This document shows positions 27,459 to 38,047 of a DNA stretch of 64,000 bases, piece by piece (within the stretch, counting starts at the first letter, position 1; every line of letters starts with the position of its first letter). The notes below the pieces were generated by a model. It worked only from the letters and a program-made list of their open reading frames with translations, was not told the origin of the DNA and ran no database searches. The DNA comes from Phocicoccus pinnipedialis (lineage in GTDB: Bacteria > Bacillota > Bacilli > Staphylococcales > Salinicoccaceae), in contig NZ_CAJEWB010000010.1 in the NCBI RefSeq assembly GCF_903994035.1, positions 434,001-498,000 of the forward strand, read 5' to 3'. Both the position numbers and the translations under genes were made by a program.

Positions 27459-27480
27459 GGAGATACTTGCGAGTATCTCC
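27459..27480 (-). terminator. terminator after rnjB
   Basis: A 9-bp stem, GGAGATACT with AGTATCTCC around a four-base loop, then a T-rich tail on the minus strand. It lies nine bases past the rnjB stop and 32 bases before the ftsK start. Confidence 0.85.
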
Positions 27481-27489
27481 ATAGTGTGA

Positions 27490-29166
27490 TTATATTTCAG
27501 AAACGATTGGAATAATCATTGGTCTGCGTTTGGTGTTTTCAAATAGATACTTTCCTAGAGCATCTCTTACATTTTGTTTAAGTGTACTATAATCGACACG
27601 TCTATTTGATAACGACTCTTCAACAATTTCTCTTACGAGAGCTTCTGATTGTTTTAGTAGTTCTTCGCTCTCTTTAACATACACAAACCCTCGTGATTGA
27701 ATCTCAGGTCCTGCTTCAATAGTTCTTGTCTCACGGTCAATTGTAACTACCGCAATGAAGATGCCATCTTCACTTAAGATTCTCCGGTCACGTAATACGA
27801 TGTTACCAACGTCGCCAACACCTTTACCGTCGATTAATACATTACCCGCTGTTACTTTATCACTTGAAGACATTTCTTTCCCATTAAAGCTTACAACATC
27901 TCCTTTTTCTAGTAAGAAAATCTTTTCAGGATCAACACCTGTTTCTGTCGCAAGTTTTGCGTGTGCAATTTGTTCTTTAAACTCCCCTTGAACTGGGATG
28001 AAGTATTCTGGTTTAAATATGTTTAACATCATTTTTAATTCTTCACTTAAGCCATGACTTGAAGCATGAATGTCTGAAGTAGGTGTATTAACTTCTGCAC
28101 CAGCTTTTACTAAATCGTTTATCGTACTGTATAATACTACTTCCATATTTGAAGATGGAGTCGTTAAGATATATACCTCATCGCCCTCTTTGATGTTCGT
28201 CACATCATGGGAACCTCTGCTCATACGACCTAAAGCTTCAATCGGCTCACCTTGTGAACCAGTAGCTATAATGACAACTTCGTTGTCAGGGTATTTTTTA
28301 AGTTCGTGTGAAGGAATTAATAATCCTTCGGGAATATCAAAATAGCCTAAGTTTCTGGCAACTTTAAAGCTAGACTCTAGAGTCTTCCCTAAGAACGTCA
28401 CTTTACGGTTCGCTTTGTGCGCATTGGTTAATACTTGTTGAATTCTAACAAAGTTAGAAGCATAAGTAGATACGATGATTCGACCGCGAACTTTTAAGAA
28501 GCCACTTAATATATGACTCTCAATGATGTTTTCAGGTGTATTGTAACCACGTTTTTCTGCTTCAGTAGAATCACTGATGAGTGCAAGTACATCTTTGCTC
28601 TTAGCAATCTCATACATTTTACCCATGTTATAACCGTAATCACCTTCTAGACTTTGATCGAACTTAAATTCACCAGTGTAAACAATCTTCCCCCATTTCG
28701 TCTCAATTGAGCATCCGTATGAGTCTGGGATTGTATGTGATGTTTCAAAGAATTCAAATGAACAGTTTTTAAAGTTCATTCTTGATTCACTATTGATTGT
28801 AAAGAATTTTTGTTTCTTTCTAACCCTATGCTCTTTAAATCGCTCTTTAATTAAACCAATTGTTAATTTTGATGCATAAATTGGCGCATTTAACTCTTCT
28901 ATGATGTAAGGTAAAGCACCAATTGAATCCTCATGTCCGTGAGAAACAAAGATTCCTTTTAGGCGTTCCTTGTTCTCTTTGACATAAGTAATGTCAGGGA
29001 TTACGACATCGACACCGAGCATTTCATCCTCTGGGAACATCAATCCTGCATCTAGGATAAACATTTCATCCTCTACTTCGACGATGTACATGTTTTTAGC
29101 GATTTCGCCAACACCCCCTAGAGGGATGATTTTGATTTTTACTGTATCTTCTTTTTTCTCTGCCAA
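27490..29166 (-). CDS. rnjB: ribonuclease J2
   Basis: A 558-residue metallo-beta-lactamase/beta-CASP RNase, the J2 paralogue that forms a complex with J1 in mRNA and rRNA processing. The metal motif reads [13 protein letters not shown] (about 73-85): the final His of HxHxDH is replaced by Ser, the J2 hallmark, which weakens catalysis. [26 protein letters not shown] and [13 protein letters not shown] follow the RNase J pattern, with a C-terminal domain to VSEI. It is 12 bases downstream of pnp, on the same transcript. The location next to pnp is conserved for rnjB; rnjA is elsewhere. Confidence 0.94.
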   Translation of the reverse strand: MAEKKEDTVKIKIIPLGGVGEIAKNMYIVEVEDEMFILDAGLMFPEDEMLGVDVVIPDITYVKENKERLKGIFVSHGHEDSIGALPYIIEELNAPIYASKLTIGLIKERFKEHRVRKKQKFFTINSESRMNFKNCSFEFFETSHTIPDSYGCSIETKWGKIVYTGEFKFDQSLEGDYGYNMGKMYEIAKSKDVLALISDSTEAEKRGYNTPENIIESHILSGFLKVRGRIIVSTYASNFVRIQQVLTNAHKANRKVTFLGKTLESSFKVARNLGYFDIPEGLLIPSHELKKYPDNEVVIIATGSQGEPIEALGRMSRGSHDVTNIKEGDEVYILTTPSSNMEVVLYSTINDLVKAGAEVNTPTSDIHASSHGLSEELKMMLNIFKPEYFIPVQGEFKEQIAHAKLATETGVDPEKIFLLEKGDVVSFNGKEMSSSDKVTAGNVLIDGKGVGDVGNIVLRDRRILSEDGIFIAVVTIDRETRTIEAGPEIQSRGFVYVKESEELLKQSEALVREIVEESLSNRRVDYSTLKQNVRDALGKYLFENTKRRPMIIPIVSEI

Positions 29167-29178
29167 CTTTACCCCTCC

Positions 29179-31299
29179 TTACTTATCTTTTTTCTCTTCA
29201 TCATTCTTTAATAATACTTTACGTGATGCATTTACCCGGCCTTGTTTATCGATTTCAGTTACTTTAACTAAGAACTGATCGCCAATTTTAACAAAGTCTT
29301 CCACTTTTTCAACACGCTTGTTGTCGAGTTGAGATACGTGCACAAGTGCGTCTTTACCTTTATATAATTCTACGAATGCACCGAACTTTTCAACGCGTTT
29401 AACTGTGCCCATGTACACTTCACCAACAACAGCTTCTCGTGTGATGTCTTCAATAATTTTACGTGCTTTTGAGATCATTTCTTGATCTACTGCACCAATG
29501 AAGATTGTACCATCTTGTTCGATATCTAGAGTTACACCTGTAGCATCAATAATTTCATTGATTTTCTTACCACCAGGTCCAATAACATCGCGGATCTTGT
29601 CTGGTTTGATTGACATTGTTTCAATTTTAGGCGCATATTTTGAGAGTACTTCTCTTGGTGTTTTAATTGTTGCTAACATATTTTCTAAGATGTGTAGTCG
29701 TCCAACTCTCGCTTGTTCTAATGATTCGCGAAGAATTTCTTCTGCTAAACCATCAATTTTAATATCCATTTGAATTGCGGTGATACCTTTTTCAGTTCCT
29801 GCTACTTTAAAGTCCATGTCACCTAATGCATCTTCCATACCTTGGATATCTGAAAGAATTGTGTAGTTACCGTCTTTCATCATCATACCCATAGCAATGC
29901 CAGCTACTGGTGCTTTGATTGGTACACCTGCATCCATTAAAGCGAGTGTTCCACCACAGATCGATGCTTGTGAAGATGAACCATTTGATTCTAATACTTC
30001 AGAAACAACGCGGATTGTGTATGGGAATTCCTCAGTTGATGGAATTACTTGTTGTAATGCGCGCTCCCCTAATGCACCGTGTCCAATTTCACGACGACCA
30101 GGCGCACGTAATGGCCCTGTTTCCCCTACTGAGAAATGTGGGAAATTATAATGGTGCATAAAACGTTTTTCACTTGCTTCACCAAGGCCGTCTATGATTT
30201 GATATTCACTCATAGAGCCTAAAGTTGCTACTGAGAGCACTTGCGTTTGCCCACGTGTAAATAGACCTGAACCGTGTGTTCTTGGTAATAAACCAACCTG
30301 GGAATCTAATGATCTAATTTCGTCTGGCTTACGTCTGTCTGGACGGATTTTGTCTTCAGTAATTAAACGACGTACTTCATCGTATATCATTTCTTCAAAT
30401 ACACCACGTGCTACTTTAACGTCCGTTTCATACGTTTCGCTCTCTTCGTCAAAGAGTGCGATTACTTTTTCACGAATTTCACCTATTTGTGATTCACGTT
30501 CTTGCTTGTCCACAGTAAGAATCGCATCGGAAAAATTGTTTTTTTCTACAATTTCAATGACTCGAGCTTTTAATGAAGGGTCAACTTCTGCTGGAACGAA
30601 TTCCATTTTTTCTGGGTTGATTGTTTCAATAATTTTGTTTTCGAAATCGATAACTTTCTTTATTTCTTCATGTGCAAAAAGAATCGCTTCTAGCATTTTA
30701 TCCTCAGGTACTTCTTTGGCTCCCGCTTCAACCATATTGATTGCTTCGTAAGTACCTGCAACATCTAATTCTAATTCAGATGAGTTTAAAGCATCTTCAC
30801 TTGGATTCACAATGAATTCCCCATCAACCAAACCAATTTTAACGCCAGCAATTGGTCCGTTAAATGGAATATCAGATACTGATAATGCAAGCGATGATCC
30901 TAGCATAGCTGCCATTGCAGTAGACGCCTCTGGATCTACTGATAATACAGATGAGATGATTTGAACATCATGTCTAAAGCCATCTGGAAATAAAGGTCTA
31001 AGCGGTCTATCGATCAGTCGGCTCGTCAATGTTGCTTCTTCACTTGGACGACCTTCGCGCTTATTAAATCCTCCCGGGATTTTACCTGCTGCATATAATT
31101 TTTCTTCAAAAGCAACTGTTAATGGGAAAAAGTCGATATCTTTAGGTTCTTTGGATGCTGTAGCTGTAGATAAGACCACAGTATCTCCGTAACGTACAAG
31201 TACAGCTCCATTCGCTTGTTTAGCTACTTCGCCATACTCAACGATTAATGGACGTCCTGCCCATTCTGTTTCAAACACCTGTTTGTTTGTTTCGCTCAT
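29179..31299 (-). CDS. pnp: polynucleotide phosphorylase
   Basis: A 706-residue phosphorolytic 3'-5' exoribonuclease. Two RNase PH domains are visible; the second has [10 protein letters not shown] and the catalytic region with [21 protein letters not shown] domain with [17 protein letters not shown] and an S1 domain ([21 protein letters not shown]) follow. The frame extends to 31338, but ATG at 31297-31299 with GAGGAGAG upstream gives the family start [10 protein letters not shown] -10 TATAAT lies in the upstream gap (about 31360) without a good -35. It is a partner of RNase Y and RNase J in RNA decay. Confidence 0.97.
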   Translation of the reverse strand: MSETNKQVFETEWAGRPLIVEYGEVAKQANGAVLVRYGDTVVLSTATASKEPKDIDFFPLTVAFEEKLYAAGKIPGGFNKREGRPSEEATLTSRLIDRPLRPLFPDGFRHDVQIISSVLSVDPEASTAMAAMLGSSLALSVSDIPFNGPIAGVKIGLVDGEFIVNPSEDALNSSELELDVAGTYEAINMVEAGAKEVPEDKMLEAILFAHEEIKKVIDFENKIIETINPEKMEFVPAEVDPSLKARVIEIVEKNNFSDAILTVDKQERESQIGEIREKVIALFDEESETYETDVKVARGVFEEMIYDEVRRLITEDKIRPDRRKPDEIRSLDSQVGLLPRTHGSGLFTRGQTQVLSVATLGSMSEYQIIDGLGEASEKRFMHHYNFPHFSVGETGPLRAPGRREIGHGALGERALQQVIPSTEEFPYTIRVVSEVLESNGSSSQASICGGTLALMDAGVPIKAPVAGIAMGMMMKDGNYTILSDIQGMEDALGDMDFKVAGTEKGITAIQMDIKIDGLAEEILRESLEQARVGRLHILENMLATIKTPREVLSKYAPKIETMSIKPDKIRDVIGPGGKKINEIIDATGVTLDIEQDGTIFIGAVDQEMISKARKIIEDITREAVVGEVYMGTVKRVEKFGAFVELYKGKDALVHVSQLDNKRVEKVEDFVKIGDQFLVKVTEIDKQGRVNASRKVLLKNDEEKKDK

Positions 31300-31473
31300 A
31301 ATTTTTATACTCTCCTCTATATACACTCTCTTTATCATACCATTTTTATTCCTTATATTATACCAAAAAAGTGAGTCTAAACATTGTGTTCATTAAGGAA
31401 TTTGAATTCGCGATTCTTTTTTTAGCGATATAATAATACGCTTGTATATCTATAATATAAACCTTAAAAATAA

Positions 31474-31509
31474 AAGGCATGCCTCCTATAAAATAAGGAA
31501 ACATGCCTT
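31474..31509 (-). terminator. terminator after rpsO
   Basis: AAGGCATG (31474-31481) pairs with CATGCCTT (31502-31509), extended by an inner TCCT/AGGA pairing, and is followed by TTTATTTTT on the minus strand. It starts 13 bases after the rpsO stop. Confidence 0.8.
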
Positions 31510-31521
31510 CATTCTACTATG

Positions 31522-31791
31522 TTAACGACGTAAGCCAAGTTTACCGATTAATTCACGGTAACGTTGAACGTCTTTATCACGTAAGTAAGTTAATAGGTGT
31601 TTACGACGACCTACCATTTTAAGAAGTCCACGACGTGAGTGGTGGTCTTTTTTATGAGTACGTAAGTGTTCGTTTAAAGTGTTGATTTCTTCAGTAAGAA
31701 CTGCGATTTGAACTTCTGGAGATCCAGTATCAGTTTCGTGTACGCGGTACTCTTCGATTAATTGTTGTTTTCTTTCTTTTGACATTGACAT
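31522..31791 (-). CDS. rpsO: ribosomal protein S15
   Basis: An 89-residue primary 16S rRNA-binding protein of the 30S platform. The sequence is typical throughout: [15 protein letters not shown], the loop [12 protein letters not shown] and [15 protein letters not shown]. Two ATGs are close together; the first (31789-31791) has AGGAGG eight bases upstream and is preferred. It is transcribed alone from a strong promoter and ends in its own terminator, between ribF and pnp, as in other Bacillales. Confidence 0.98.
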   Translation of the reverse strand: MSMSKERKQQLIEEYRVHETDTGSPEVQIAVLTEEINTLNEHLRTHKKDHHSRRGLLKMVGRRKHLLTYLRDKDVQRYRELIGKLGLRR

Positions 31792-31902
31792 AGCAATATC
31801 CTCCTTTTTCTTTATACGCTAATATCCGAGTGACAGTTGGAGTTTCTAATCACCAAGATAAAGCACTTAGATAAGTATACAAAACTCGACTCACTTTATC
31901 AA
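31792..31902 (-). promoter_or_regulatory. rpsO promoter and leader
   Basis: Minus strand TTGATA (31897-31902), 17-base spacer, TATACT (31874-31879). Transcription would start near 31867, giving a leader of about 75 bases. S15 represses its own mRNA through leader binding in other bacteria, so this leader is a candidate operator; I could not confirm a specific fold. Confidence 0.75.
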
Positions 31903-31917
31903 GTGATGTGCGCATTT

Positions 31918-32856
31918 CTATTTATCTTTTAATAACTCAATTGCCTTGTTTTTATCGTCTTGAATTGCTTCGATTAGAGCATCTAACCCATCAAATTTAA
32001 GTTCATGTCGAATGAAATGCTCCCAGTATACCATGACTGTCTCACCATAAATCGTTTGGTCGTAATCAATGATATGAACCTCGATTGTCACTTTATGGTT
32101 TTCATGGAATGTTGGTTTCACACCAATAGATGCGACACCTTTATAGATTTTAGGATCAGATCCAATCGTCATTGTTACCGCATAAACTCCAAGTGATGGT
32201 AAGAAGTATTTGAAAGACGGTTCGATGTTCGCTGTCGGAAACCCAATTGTACGTCCGCGTTTCTCACCCTGAACAACAATACCTTCGATTCCGTATGAAC
32301 GACCAAGTAATCTATTTGCCTCTTCTAGCTTGTCTTCACTGAGTAATTTTCTGATGCGAGTCGTAGAAATTTTCTTTTCATGGTCTATTTCTTTTACAAT
32401 ACTCGTAGTATTGAATTCTTTGTATTGTTCAAGTGTGGAAATGGAACCCTTACCCAAACTCCCGTATGAAAAATCAAATCCTGCAATAACTTCTTTTACG
32501 TTGTTACCAATTAGATATTCTCTTACAAAAGTTTCAGGTGACAACTTTGCAAAAGTACTTGAGAAATTAATTACAAACAGATAATCTACGCCGTACTCTT
32601 CAAGTATTCTCTCTTTGATAGGGAGAGGCGTGATATAGGTTGTGCGTTGTTGTTTTGGATTTAACACAACAGAAGGATGTGGGTCAAATGTTAACACCGC
32701 TTTTTTTAACCCTTTTTTATCTGCGATTTCAATCATTTTGTTGATAACTTTTTGGTGTCCAATATGTAATCCATCGAAAAAACCAAGCGCAATTGCAATG
32801 TTTTCATTCTCATTTATTTTAAATTCATTTGGGTACTGCAGTCTGATAACTTCCAT
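31918..32856 (-). CDS. ribF: bifunctional riboflavin kinase/FAD synthetase
   Basis: A 312-residue enzyme making FMN and then FAD. The N-terminal adenylyltransferase domain shows LGFFDGLHIGHQKVI (about 24-38) and a later ISTTRIRKLL. The C-terminal riboflavin kinase domain has GRTIGFPTANIEP (about 198-210), GVYAVTM and EVHIIDYDQTIYGE. Its ATG overlaps the truB stop by one base (TAATG), so the two are translationally coupled. No FMN riboswitch precedes the operon. Confidence 0.96.
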   Translation of the reverse strand: MEVIRLQYPNEFKINENENIAIALGFFDGLHIGHQKVINKMIEIADKKGLKKAVLTFDPHPSVVLNPKQQRTTYITPLPIKERILEEYGVDYLFVINFSSTFAKLSPETFVREYLIGNNVKEVIAGFDFSYGSLGKGSISTLEQYKEFNTTSIVKEIDHEKKISTTRIRKLLSEDKLEEANRLLGRSYGIEGIVVQGEKRGRTIGFPTANIEPSFKYFLPSLGVYAVTMTIGSDPKIYKGVASIGVKPTFHENHKVTIEVHIIDYDQTIYGETVMVYWEHFIRHELKFDGLDALIEAIQDDKNKAIELLKDK

Positions 32857-33767
32857 TACTTCATTAAATCCTCTCTTGTTAAAAACATTTTAAAGGGTTT
32901 ATACCATCCAGGCTTTGTTGGATGTTTACGATAAATACCCACCGGCTTTTCTTCATAAGTAAATAGTACGCGATCTAAATCAGAACCAATTATTTTAATC
33001 ATATCAATATCTGTGAGTTTTTGCCCAGTTGCAATACGAAAAATATCATTCTCATGTACGAGTTCTACTTTTTTTATATCATCTAAAATATTTATAATTG
33101 GGATTAGGTCATCTGGTGTCAAATCAACAAGTGGTGTAGTCTCTTCTATGAAGATACCGCAAGATAACGTACGCCGAAGTTTTGACATATGGGCATGAAC
33201 ACCTAGCTTACGTCCGATATCAACAGCAAGTGTTCTAACATACGTCCCCTTAGAACAGATGACATCTATGTCGAAGGAAATCGTATTTTCATCTTCTACG
33301 ATATCGCCAACACGCGAAATCTCTTTAATTTCCACAGTGCGAATTGGACGTTCAACTTCGATATTCTTTCGTGCATATTCATATAATTTCTTACCGTTAA
33401 TACGTACAGAGCTATACGCTGGCACTTGTTGGTCGTAATCACCTAAGAAGCTCTCAATTACTTCGTCAATCTTAGAAATATCAACTTGGTTAATATTTGA
33501 CGTTTCGACCACTTCTCCTGTCTGATCTTCAGTGTCCGTGCTAAATCCGAGAGTCACAGTCGCACGATATCCCTTATCTCTCTCTTGCATGATTTCGGTG
33601 AGTTGAGTTGCACTACCAACAACAATCGGTAACACACCAGTCACTTCTGGATCGAGAGTCCCCGTGTGCCCTACTTTTTTCAAATTTATTAAACGCCGAA
33701 CTCGTGCAACCACATCGTGGCTCGTCATTCCTACCGGTTTATCAACTGCAAAAATACCATTATACAT
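32856..33767 (-). CDS. truB: tRNA pseudouridine-55 synthase
   Basis: A 303-residue enzyme that converts U55 of the T loop to pseudouridine. GHTGTLDPEVTGVLPI (about 35-50) holds the catalytic Asp, KGYRATVTLG and CSKGTYVRTLA are conserved core motifs, and a C-terminal PUA-like domain starts near IATGQKLTD. It is first of the truB-ribF pair, behind the rbfA terminator, with a TATAAT on the minus strand about 40 bases before the start but a poor -35. Confidence 0.96.
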   Translation of the reverse strand: MYNGIFAVDKPVGMTSHDVVARVRRLINLKKVGHTGTLDPEVTGVLPIVVGSATQLTEIMQERDKGYRATVTLGFSTDTEDQTGEVVETSNINQVDISKIDEVIESFLGDYDQQVPAYSSVRINGKKLYEYARKNIEVERPIRTVEIKEISRVGDIVEDENTISFDIDVICSKGTYVRTLAVDIGRKLGVHAHMSKLRRTLSCGIFIEETTPLVDLTPDDLIPIINILDDIKKVELVHENDIFRIATGQKLTDIDMIKIIGSDLDRVLFTYEEKPVGIYRKHPTKPGWYKPFKMFLTREDLMK

Positions 33768-33847
33768 AAATTTATCTCCTAAACTTTATCATTATAATTA
33801 TACCGAACTTGATCCCGGTCAGAAAGTATAAAGATTAAAGTTAAAAA

Positions 33848-33876
33848 AAGCATGCTCCCATTATGGGAGCATGCTT
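33848..33876 (-). terminator. terminator after rbfA (end of nusA-infB operon)
   Basis: GCATGCTCCCA pairs with TGGGAGCATGC around a three-base loop, followed by seven Ts on the minus strand. It lies seven bases past the rbfA stop. Confidence 0.93.
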
Positions 33877-33883
33877 AAACACT

Positions 33884-34231
33884 TTACTTCTCTTCTTTAC
33901 TAATTTTGTTTAGTAATTCGTCAATACGGCTTCCGTATTCTACTGATCCATCGTAATTAAAGAAAATTTCTGGTGCTTTTCTCATACGTATTTTTTTAGC
34001 AACTGCTGTTCTAAATAATCCTTTGTATTTGTTAAGCATCTCTTTTGTTTTTTCTTTATCGTCATTCAGAGTCGTGAAGAACACATTCGCATTCTCCATC
34101 TCTTCTGTTACTTCTACTTCTGTAATCGTAATAAGACCTAAGTTGTCTTCTTTTTCATTTACTTCAGTAATTAAAGTTTCGCTGATTATTTTTTTAATTT
34201 CTTCAGCTACTCGGTCAGATCGTTTTACCAT
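33884..34231 (-). CDS. rbfA: 30S ribosome-binding factor A
   Basis: A 115-residue KH-fold protein needed for late 16S rRNA maturation. Typical motifs are DRVAEEIKKIISETLI at the start, ITEVEVTEEMENANVFFTTL and the C-terminal PEIFFNYDGSVEYGSRIDELL. It starts two bases after the infB stop with GAGAGGG upstream, and is the last gene of the rimP-nusA-ylxR-ylxQ-infB-rbfA operon. Confidence 0.96.
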   Translation of the reverse strand: MVKRSDRVAEEIKKIISETLITEVNEKEDNLGLITITEVEVTEEMENANVFFTTLNDDKEKTKEMLNKYKGLFRTAVAKKIRMRKAPEIFFNYDGSVEYGSRIDELLNKISKEEK

Positions 34232-34233
34232 AA

Positions 34234-36348
34234 TTAAACCCTCTCAATCTCAACCATAATAAATGCCTCAATAATGTCGCCTTCTTTAAGGTCATTATAA
34301 TTTTTTACAGTGATACCACATTCGTATCCTGCAGCAACTTCTTTCACATCATCTTTGAAACGTTTAAGTGCATCAAGTTCGCCTTCGAAAATTACAATGC
34401 CGTCACGGATAACGCGGACGCCTGAGTCTCTTGTGATTTTACCATCTAACACGTAAGATCCTGCAATTGTACCAACTTTAGATACTTTGAATGTCTGACG
34501 TACTTCAGCATTACCAATAACTTTCTCTTCGTACTCTGGGTCGAGCATACCTTTCATTGCTTGTTCAATTTCTTCAAGTGCTTTGTAGATAACTCTGTGC
34601 AGTCGAATATCTACTTTTTCTGAATCTGCAGTACGACGAGCATTTGCATCTGGTCGTACGTTAAATCCGATAATAATCGCGTTTGACGCATTAGCTAACG
34701 TTACGTCTGATTCGTTTATTGCACCTACACCAGTGTGGATGATGCGGATGTTTACACCTTCAACATCGATTTTCATAAGTGATGCAGCAAGTGCTTCAAC
34801 TGTACCTTGTACATCTGCTTTTAAGATTAAGTTTAAGTCTTTTAGTTCGCCTTCTTTAAGGGTTTCGAAGAGATTTTCTAAGCTGACTTTGTTTGTAACC
34901 TCTCTGTCACGAAGCACTTTATTTTCAGCACGTTGTTCACCAATTTGTCGTGCTTTCTTGTCATCTTTAAAGACAACAAAACGGTCTCCAGCTTCAGGAA
35001 TATCATTTAAGCCAGTAACTTCAACTGGTAAACTTGGTCCTGCAGTTTTAATACGTTTACCTAGGTCATTTACCATCGCACGTACTTTACCGTAAGTGTT
35101 ACCCACTACAAGTGTATCACCTACATTTAATGTACCGTGTTGAACAAGTAAAGTCGCAACTGGTCCACGTGATTTATCGAGTTCTGCTTCAATAACTGTT
35201 CCGATTGCTTCACGATCTTCAGTAGTTTTAAGTTCTTGCATCTCACTAACAAGAGTGATCATTTCAAGGAGATCATCGATACCTTCACCTGTTAATGCTG
35301 ATAGTGGTACGAAGATTGTGTCTCCTCCCCAGTCTTCTGGGAATAGTCCATATTCACCTAGCTCGGTCATTACTCTATCTGGGTTGGCTGTTGGTTTATC
35401 CACCTTGTTTACAGCTACAATAATCGGTACTTCTGCTGCTTTAGCATGGTTTAATGCTTCGATTGTTTGTGGCATTACACCGTCATCAGCTGCTACAACT
35501 AGCACTGTGATATCTGTTACTTGCGCACCACGTGCACGCATTGTTGTGAATGCTTCGTGTCCTGGTGTATCAAGGAAAGTGATATCTTTGTCGTTCCAAT
35601 TGATTTGGTAAGCACCGATATGCTGTGTAATTCCACCCGCTTCACCATCAGTTACATTTGCATTTCTGATAGAGTCAAGAAGTGTCGTTTTACCATGATC
35701 AACGTGTCCCATGATTGTAACGATACTTGGACGTTCTTCATTTAGAACTGATTCATCAAGTTCAAAGTAAACGTCTAGGTCCGTGTCATCTACAATCACT
35801 TCTTGTTCAGCTGTATAGCCGTAGTTATCAGCAACGATCTCTACTGCCTCATTATCTAATGATTGGTTGATATTCGTCATGATACCTAACATGAATAAGT
35901 CTTTAACAACTTTAGATGCATCTACGCCAATTTTTTCAGCAAGTTCACCAACAGTAATTCCTTCAACAAACGTGAATACTTTAGGTCCTTCTTCTTTAGC
36001 TGGTGCATTTTTATCTTTACCATGGTCTTTTTTCGCATTGTTGTCTTTATTTTGTTTGTTCTTGTCTTGCTTATTGGTTTGTTTCTTATTGTTCTTACCA
36101 TGAGCTTGATTTTGTTTCTTGTTATTTTTATCTTGCTTCTTGTGTTCAGGTTTCTTACTTTCAGGCTTCTTACTTACTTTTTTAGGCTCTGCCTTCTTAA
36201 ATTTTTCATCGAGGACTTTAATGTCTTCTTCCTCTAATGATGCCATATGGCTTTTGAAATCTCCGCCATTAGCATTTAATGTGTCGATTACATCTTTACT
36301 CTGTAAATCATGAGCTTTCGCGTATTCATGAATTCTCATCTTACTCAT
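34234..36348 (-). CDS. infB: translation initiation factor IF-2
   Basis: A 704-residue GTPase that brings initiator tRNA to the 30S subunit and promotes subunit joining. The N-terminal IF2N motif [11 protein letters not shown] (5-15) is followed by a very low-complexity Lys/Asn/Gln-rich linker (about 53-118), a second IF2N, then the G domain with [14 protein letters not shown] near 211, DTPGHEAF and NKVDKP, and domains II-IV (C-terminal [11 protein letters not shown]). ATG with AGGAAAGGAA upstream. It follows ylxQ by 17 bases. Confidence 0.97.
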   Translation of the reverse strand: MSKMRIHEYAKAHDLQSKDVIDTLNANGGDFKSHMASLEEEDIKVLDEKFKKAEPKKVSKKPESKKPEHKKQDKNNKKQNQAHGKNNKKQTNKQDKNKQNKDNNAKKDHGKDKNAPAKEEGPKVFTFVEGITVGELAEKIGVDASKVVKDLFMLGIMTNINQSLDNEAVEIVADNYGYTAEQEVIVDDTDLDVYFELDESVLNEERPSIVTIMGHVDHGKTTLLDSIRNANVTDGEAGGITQHIGAYQINWNDKDITFLDTPGHEAFTTMRARGAQVTDITVLVVAADDGVMPQTIEALNHAKAAEVPIIVAVNKVDKPTANPDRVMTELGEYGLFPEDWGGDTIFVPLSALTGEGIDDLLEMITLVSEMQELKTTEDREAIGTVIEAELDKSRGPVATLLVQHGTLNVGDTLVVGNTYGKVRAMVNDLGKRIKTAGPSLPVEVTGLNDIPEAGDRFVVFKDDKKARQIGEQRAENKVLRDREVTNKVSLENLFETLKEGELKDLNLILKADVQGTVEALAASLMKIDVEGVNIRIIHTGVGAINESDVTLANASNAIIIGFNVRPDANARRTADSEKVDIRLHRVIYKALEEIEQAMKGMLDPEYEEKVIGNAEVRQTFKVSKVGTIAGSYVLDGKITRDSGVRVIRDGIVIFEGELDALKRFKDDVKEVAAGYECGITVKNYNDLKEGDIIEAFIMVEIERV

Positions 36349-36365
36349 TGAAACACGTTCCTTTC

Positions 36366-36659
36366 CTATAAGAGCTCGAGCATGCGTTTTCTAAATCCAC
36401 TATCCATTACTCCTATAACTACCCTATTTAATGCCCCGGTAGCCATAGAAAGTTCAATTTTTGTAAACTCTGTCACAAGTGGAATATTTTTACTTTTGCA
36501 TTTATTTTCGATTCTCTTTTTTGTACTATCTCCTGCGTCACTCGCTAAAAATACGAGTTGAACTTGGTTTTTCTTAATTGCTTCTAAAGTTAATTCTTCA
36601 CCGTTGGTTACTTTTCTAGCCCGTGTTGCTAAACCAAGCATATTGAGTACTTTACTCAT
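36366..36659 (-). CDS. ylxQ: YlxQ, L7Ae-family RNA-binding protein
   Basis: A 97-residue protein of the L7Ae/L30e family, which bind kink-turn [24 protein letters not shown] (9-29) and [16 protein letters not shown] are typical, and [19 protein letters not shown] forms the RNA-binding edge. Its precise role is unclear; it always sits between ylxR and infB. The start ATG overlaps the ylxR stop (ATGA). Confidence 0.92.
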   Translation of the reverse strand: MSKVLNMLGLATRARKVTNGEELTLEAIKKNQVQLVFLASDAGDSTKKRIENKCKSKNIPLVTEFTKIELSMATGALNRVVIGVMDSGFRKRMLELL

Positions 36660-36940
36660 CGCTTTGGAATATCCTCTCGGTAAATTAAACGTATGATTTC
36701 GTCATAAACTGGTCCGAGTTTTTCTGAGTCTACTTTTAATTTTGACTCCAAGATTTTTTTCTTGCGCGCATCATTAACTTTTTCTAAATCTTTGACCACA
36801 TATGCACCGCGTCCATTTTTCTTACCTGTCTCATCTGCAAATACTTCTCCGTCTTTTGTTTTCACAATACGAATCAAGTCTTGTTTTTTAAACATTTCAC
36901 CAGATAAAATATCTTTTCTCATCGGTATTTTACGCACCAT
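36656..36940 (-). CDS. ylxR: YlxR, nucleic-acid-binding protein (DUF448)
   Basis: A 94-residue basic protein of the YlxR family, which is nucleoid- or RNA-associated and reported to influence gene expression. The start KIPMRKDILSGEMFKKQDLIRIV and GKKNGRGAYVVKD are the family signature, though the usual Cys after RK is Asp here. The frame is open to 37006, but ATG at 36938-36940 with AGAGGTG upstream gives the normal N-terminus, removing an apparent overlap with nusA. Confidence 0.92.
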   Translation of the reverse strand: MVRKIPMRKDILSGEMFKKQDLIRIVKTKDGEVFADETGKKNGRGAYVVKDLEKVNDARKKKILESKLKVDSEKLGPVYDEIIRLIYREDIPKR

Positions 36941-36953
36941 ATAGAAACACCTC

Positions 36954-38033
36954 TTATTCAGTAATTTCTTCTGCGCCTGTGTCCGACTCATCGTCTTTGT
37001 TTTCAAAATCAGACTCAGATATGATGTCGATTTTCCAACCAGTAAGTTTAGCAGCTAGTCTCGCGTTTTGCCCGCGTTTACCAATTGCTAATGATAGTTG
37101 ATGATCCGGTACAATTACAGTTGTTGATTTTTGTTCTTCATTAACATTTACATTAATGACTTCTGAAGGTGAGAGTGCATTTTTCACATAAACTTTAGGG
37201 TCTTCATCCCAAAGTACGATATCAATTTTCTCTCCAGAAAGTTCGTCTACAATAGCCTCTACACGCGCGCCACGTGCGCCTACACAAGATCCAACAGCAT
37301 CAACGTCACTGTTAATAGCGTGTACGGAAATCTTTGAGCGCTCTCCCGCTTCACGCGCAACACTCATAATTTCTACTGTGCCATCATAAATTTCAGGCAC
37401 TTCTTCTTCGAATAATCTCTTAAGAAGGTTAGGATGTGTTCTAGACACATAAATTTGGGGACCGCGTGTCGTTTGTTCTACTTTGTTTAAGTAAACTTTT
37501 ATACGATCTCCTGGTTTATATTCCTCACCTGGGATACGCTCTGCTTCAGATAAAACAGCATCTGTCTTACCAAGTGATACGTATACGAAACGGTGGTCAA
37601 TTCTATCAATTACACCGATAATAAGTTCATCTTCTTTTCCAATGTATTCTTCAAATAGAATTTCACGTTCTGCATCACGAATGCGTTGCATCACTGCTTG
37701 TTTCGCTGCTTGAGCACCTACTCTGTTGAAGTCTTCTGGTGTTACATCCTCATCAAACGGGTCACCAATTTCATAAGCTGGGTTGTAAGTACGCGCTGTA
37801 TGAAGATCGATTTCTTCTCTAGGATCAAGTACCTCCTCTACAACGTCTTTACGAGAAACGACGCGGTAATTACCTGTCTCCATGCTTAGTTCAACGCGGA
37901 CATTTTTATGATCCACATAGTTTCTTTTGTAAGCAGTAAGTAATGCTGCTTCAATAGCTTCAATCAATACTTCAGTCGGAATATTTTTTTCCTTTTGAAT
38001 GTACTCAATCGCATTCAATAATTCCTGATTCAC
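36954..38033 (-). CDS. nusA: transcription termination/antitermination factor NusA
   Basis: A 359-residue RNA polymerase-binding factor that modulates pausing, intrinsic termination and rRNA antitermination. N-terminal domain with LLNAIEYIQKEKNIPTEVLI, then S1 (DELIIGVIDRIDHRFVYVSLG), KH1 (CVGARGARVEAIVDEL) and KH2 (LAIGKRGQNARLAAKLTGWKI), and a short acidic tail. Start GTG at 38031-38033 has GGAGG seven bases upstream; the longer frame to 38051 would run back over the rimP end. The leader of this operon carries a terminator-like hairpin that NusA itself could sense. Confidence 0.95.
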   Translation of the reverse strand: MNQELLNAIEYIQKEKNIPTEVLIEAIEAALLTAYKRNYVDHKNVRVELSMETGNYRVVSRKDVVEEVLDPREEIDLHTARTYNPAYEIGDPFDEDVTPEDFNRVGAQAAKQAVMQRIRDAEREILFEEYIGKEDELIIGVIDRIDHRFVYVSLGKTDAVLSEAERIPGEEYKPGDRIKVYLNKVEQTTRGPQIYVSRTHPNLLKRLFEEEVPEIYDGTVEIMSVAREAGERSKISVHAINSDVDAVGSCVGARGARVEAIVDELSGEKIDIVLWDEDPKVYVKNALSPSEVINVNVNEEQKSTTVIVPDHQLSLAIGKRGQNARLAAKLTGWKIDIISESDFENKDDESDTGAEEITE

Positions 38034-38047
38034 TAAACTTCCTCCGT

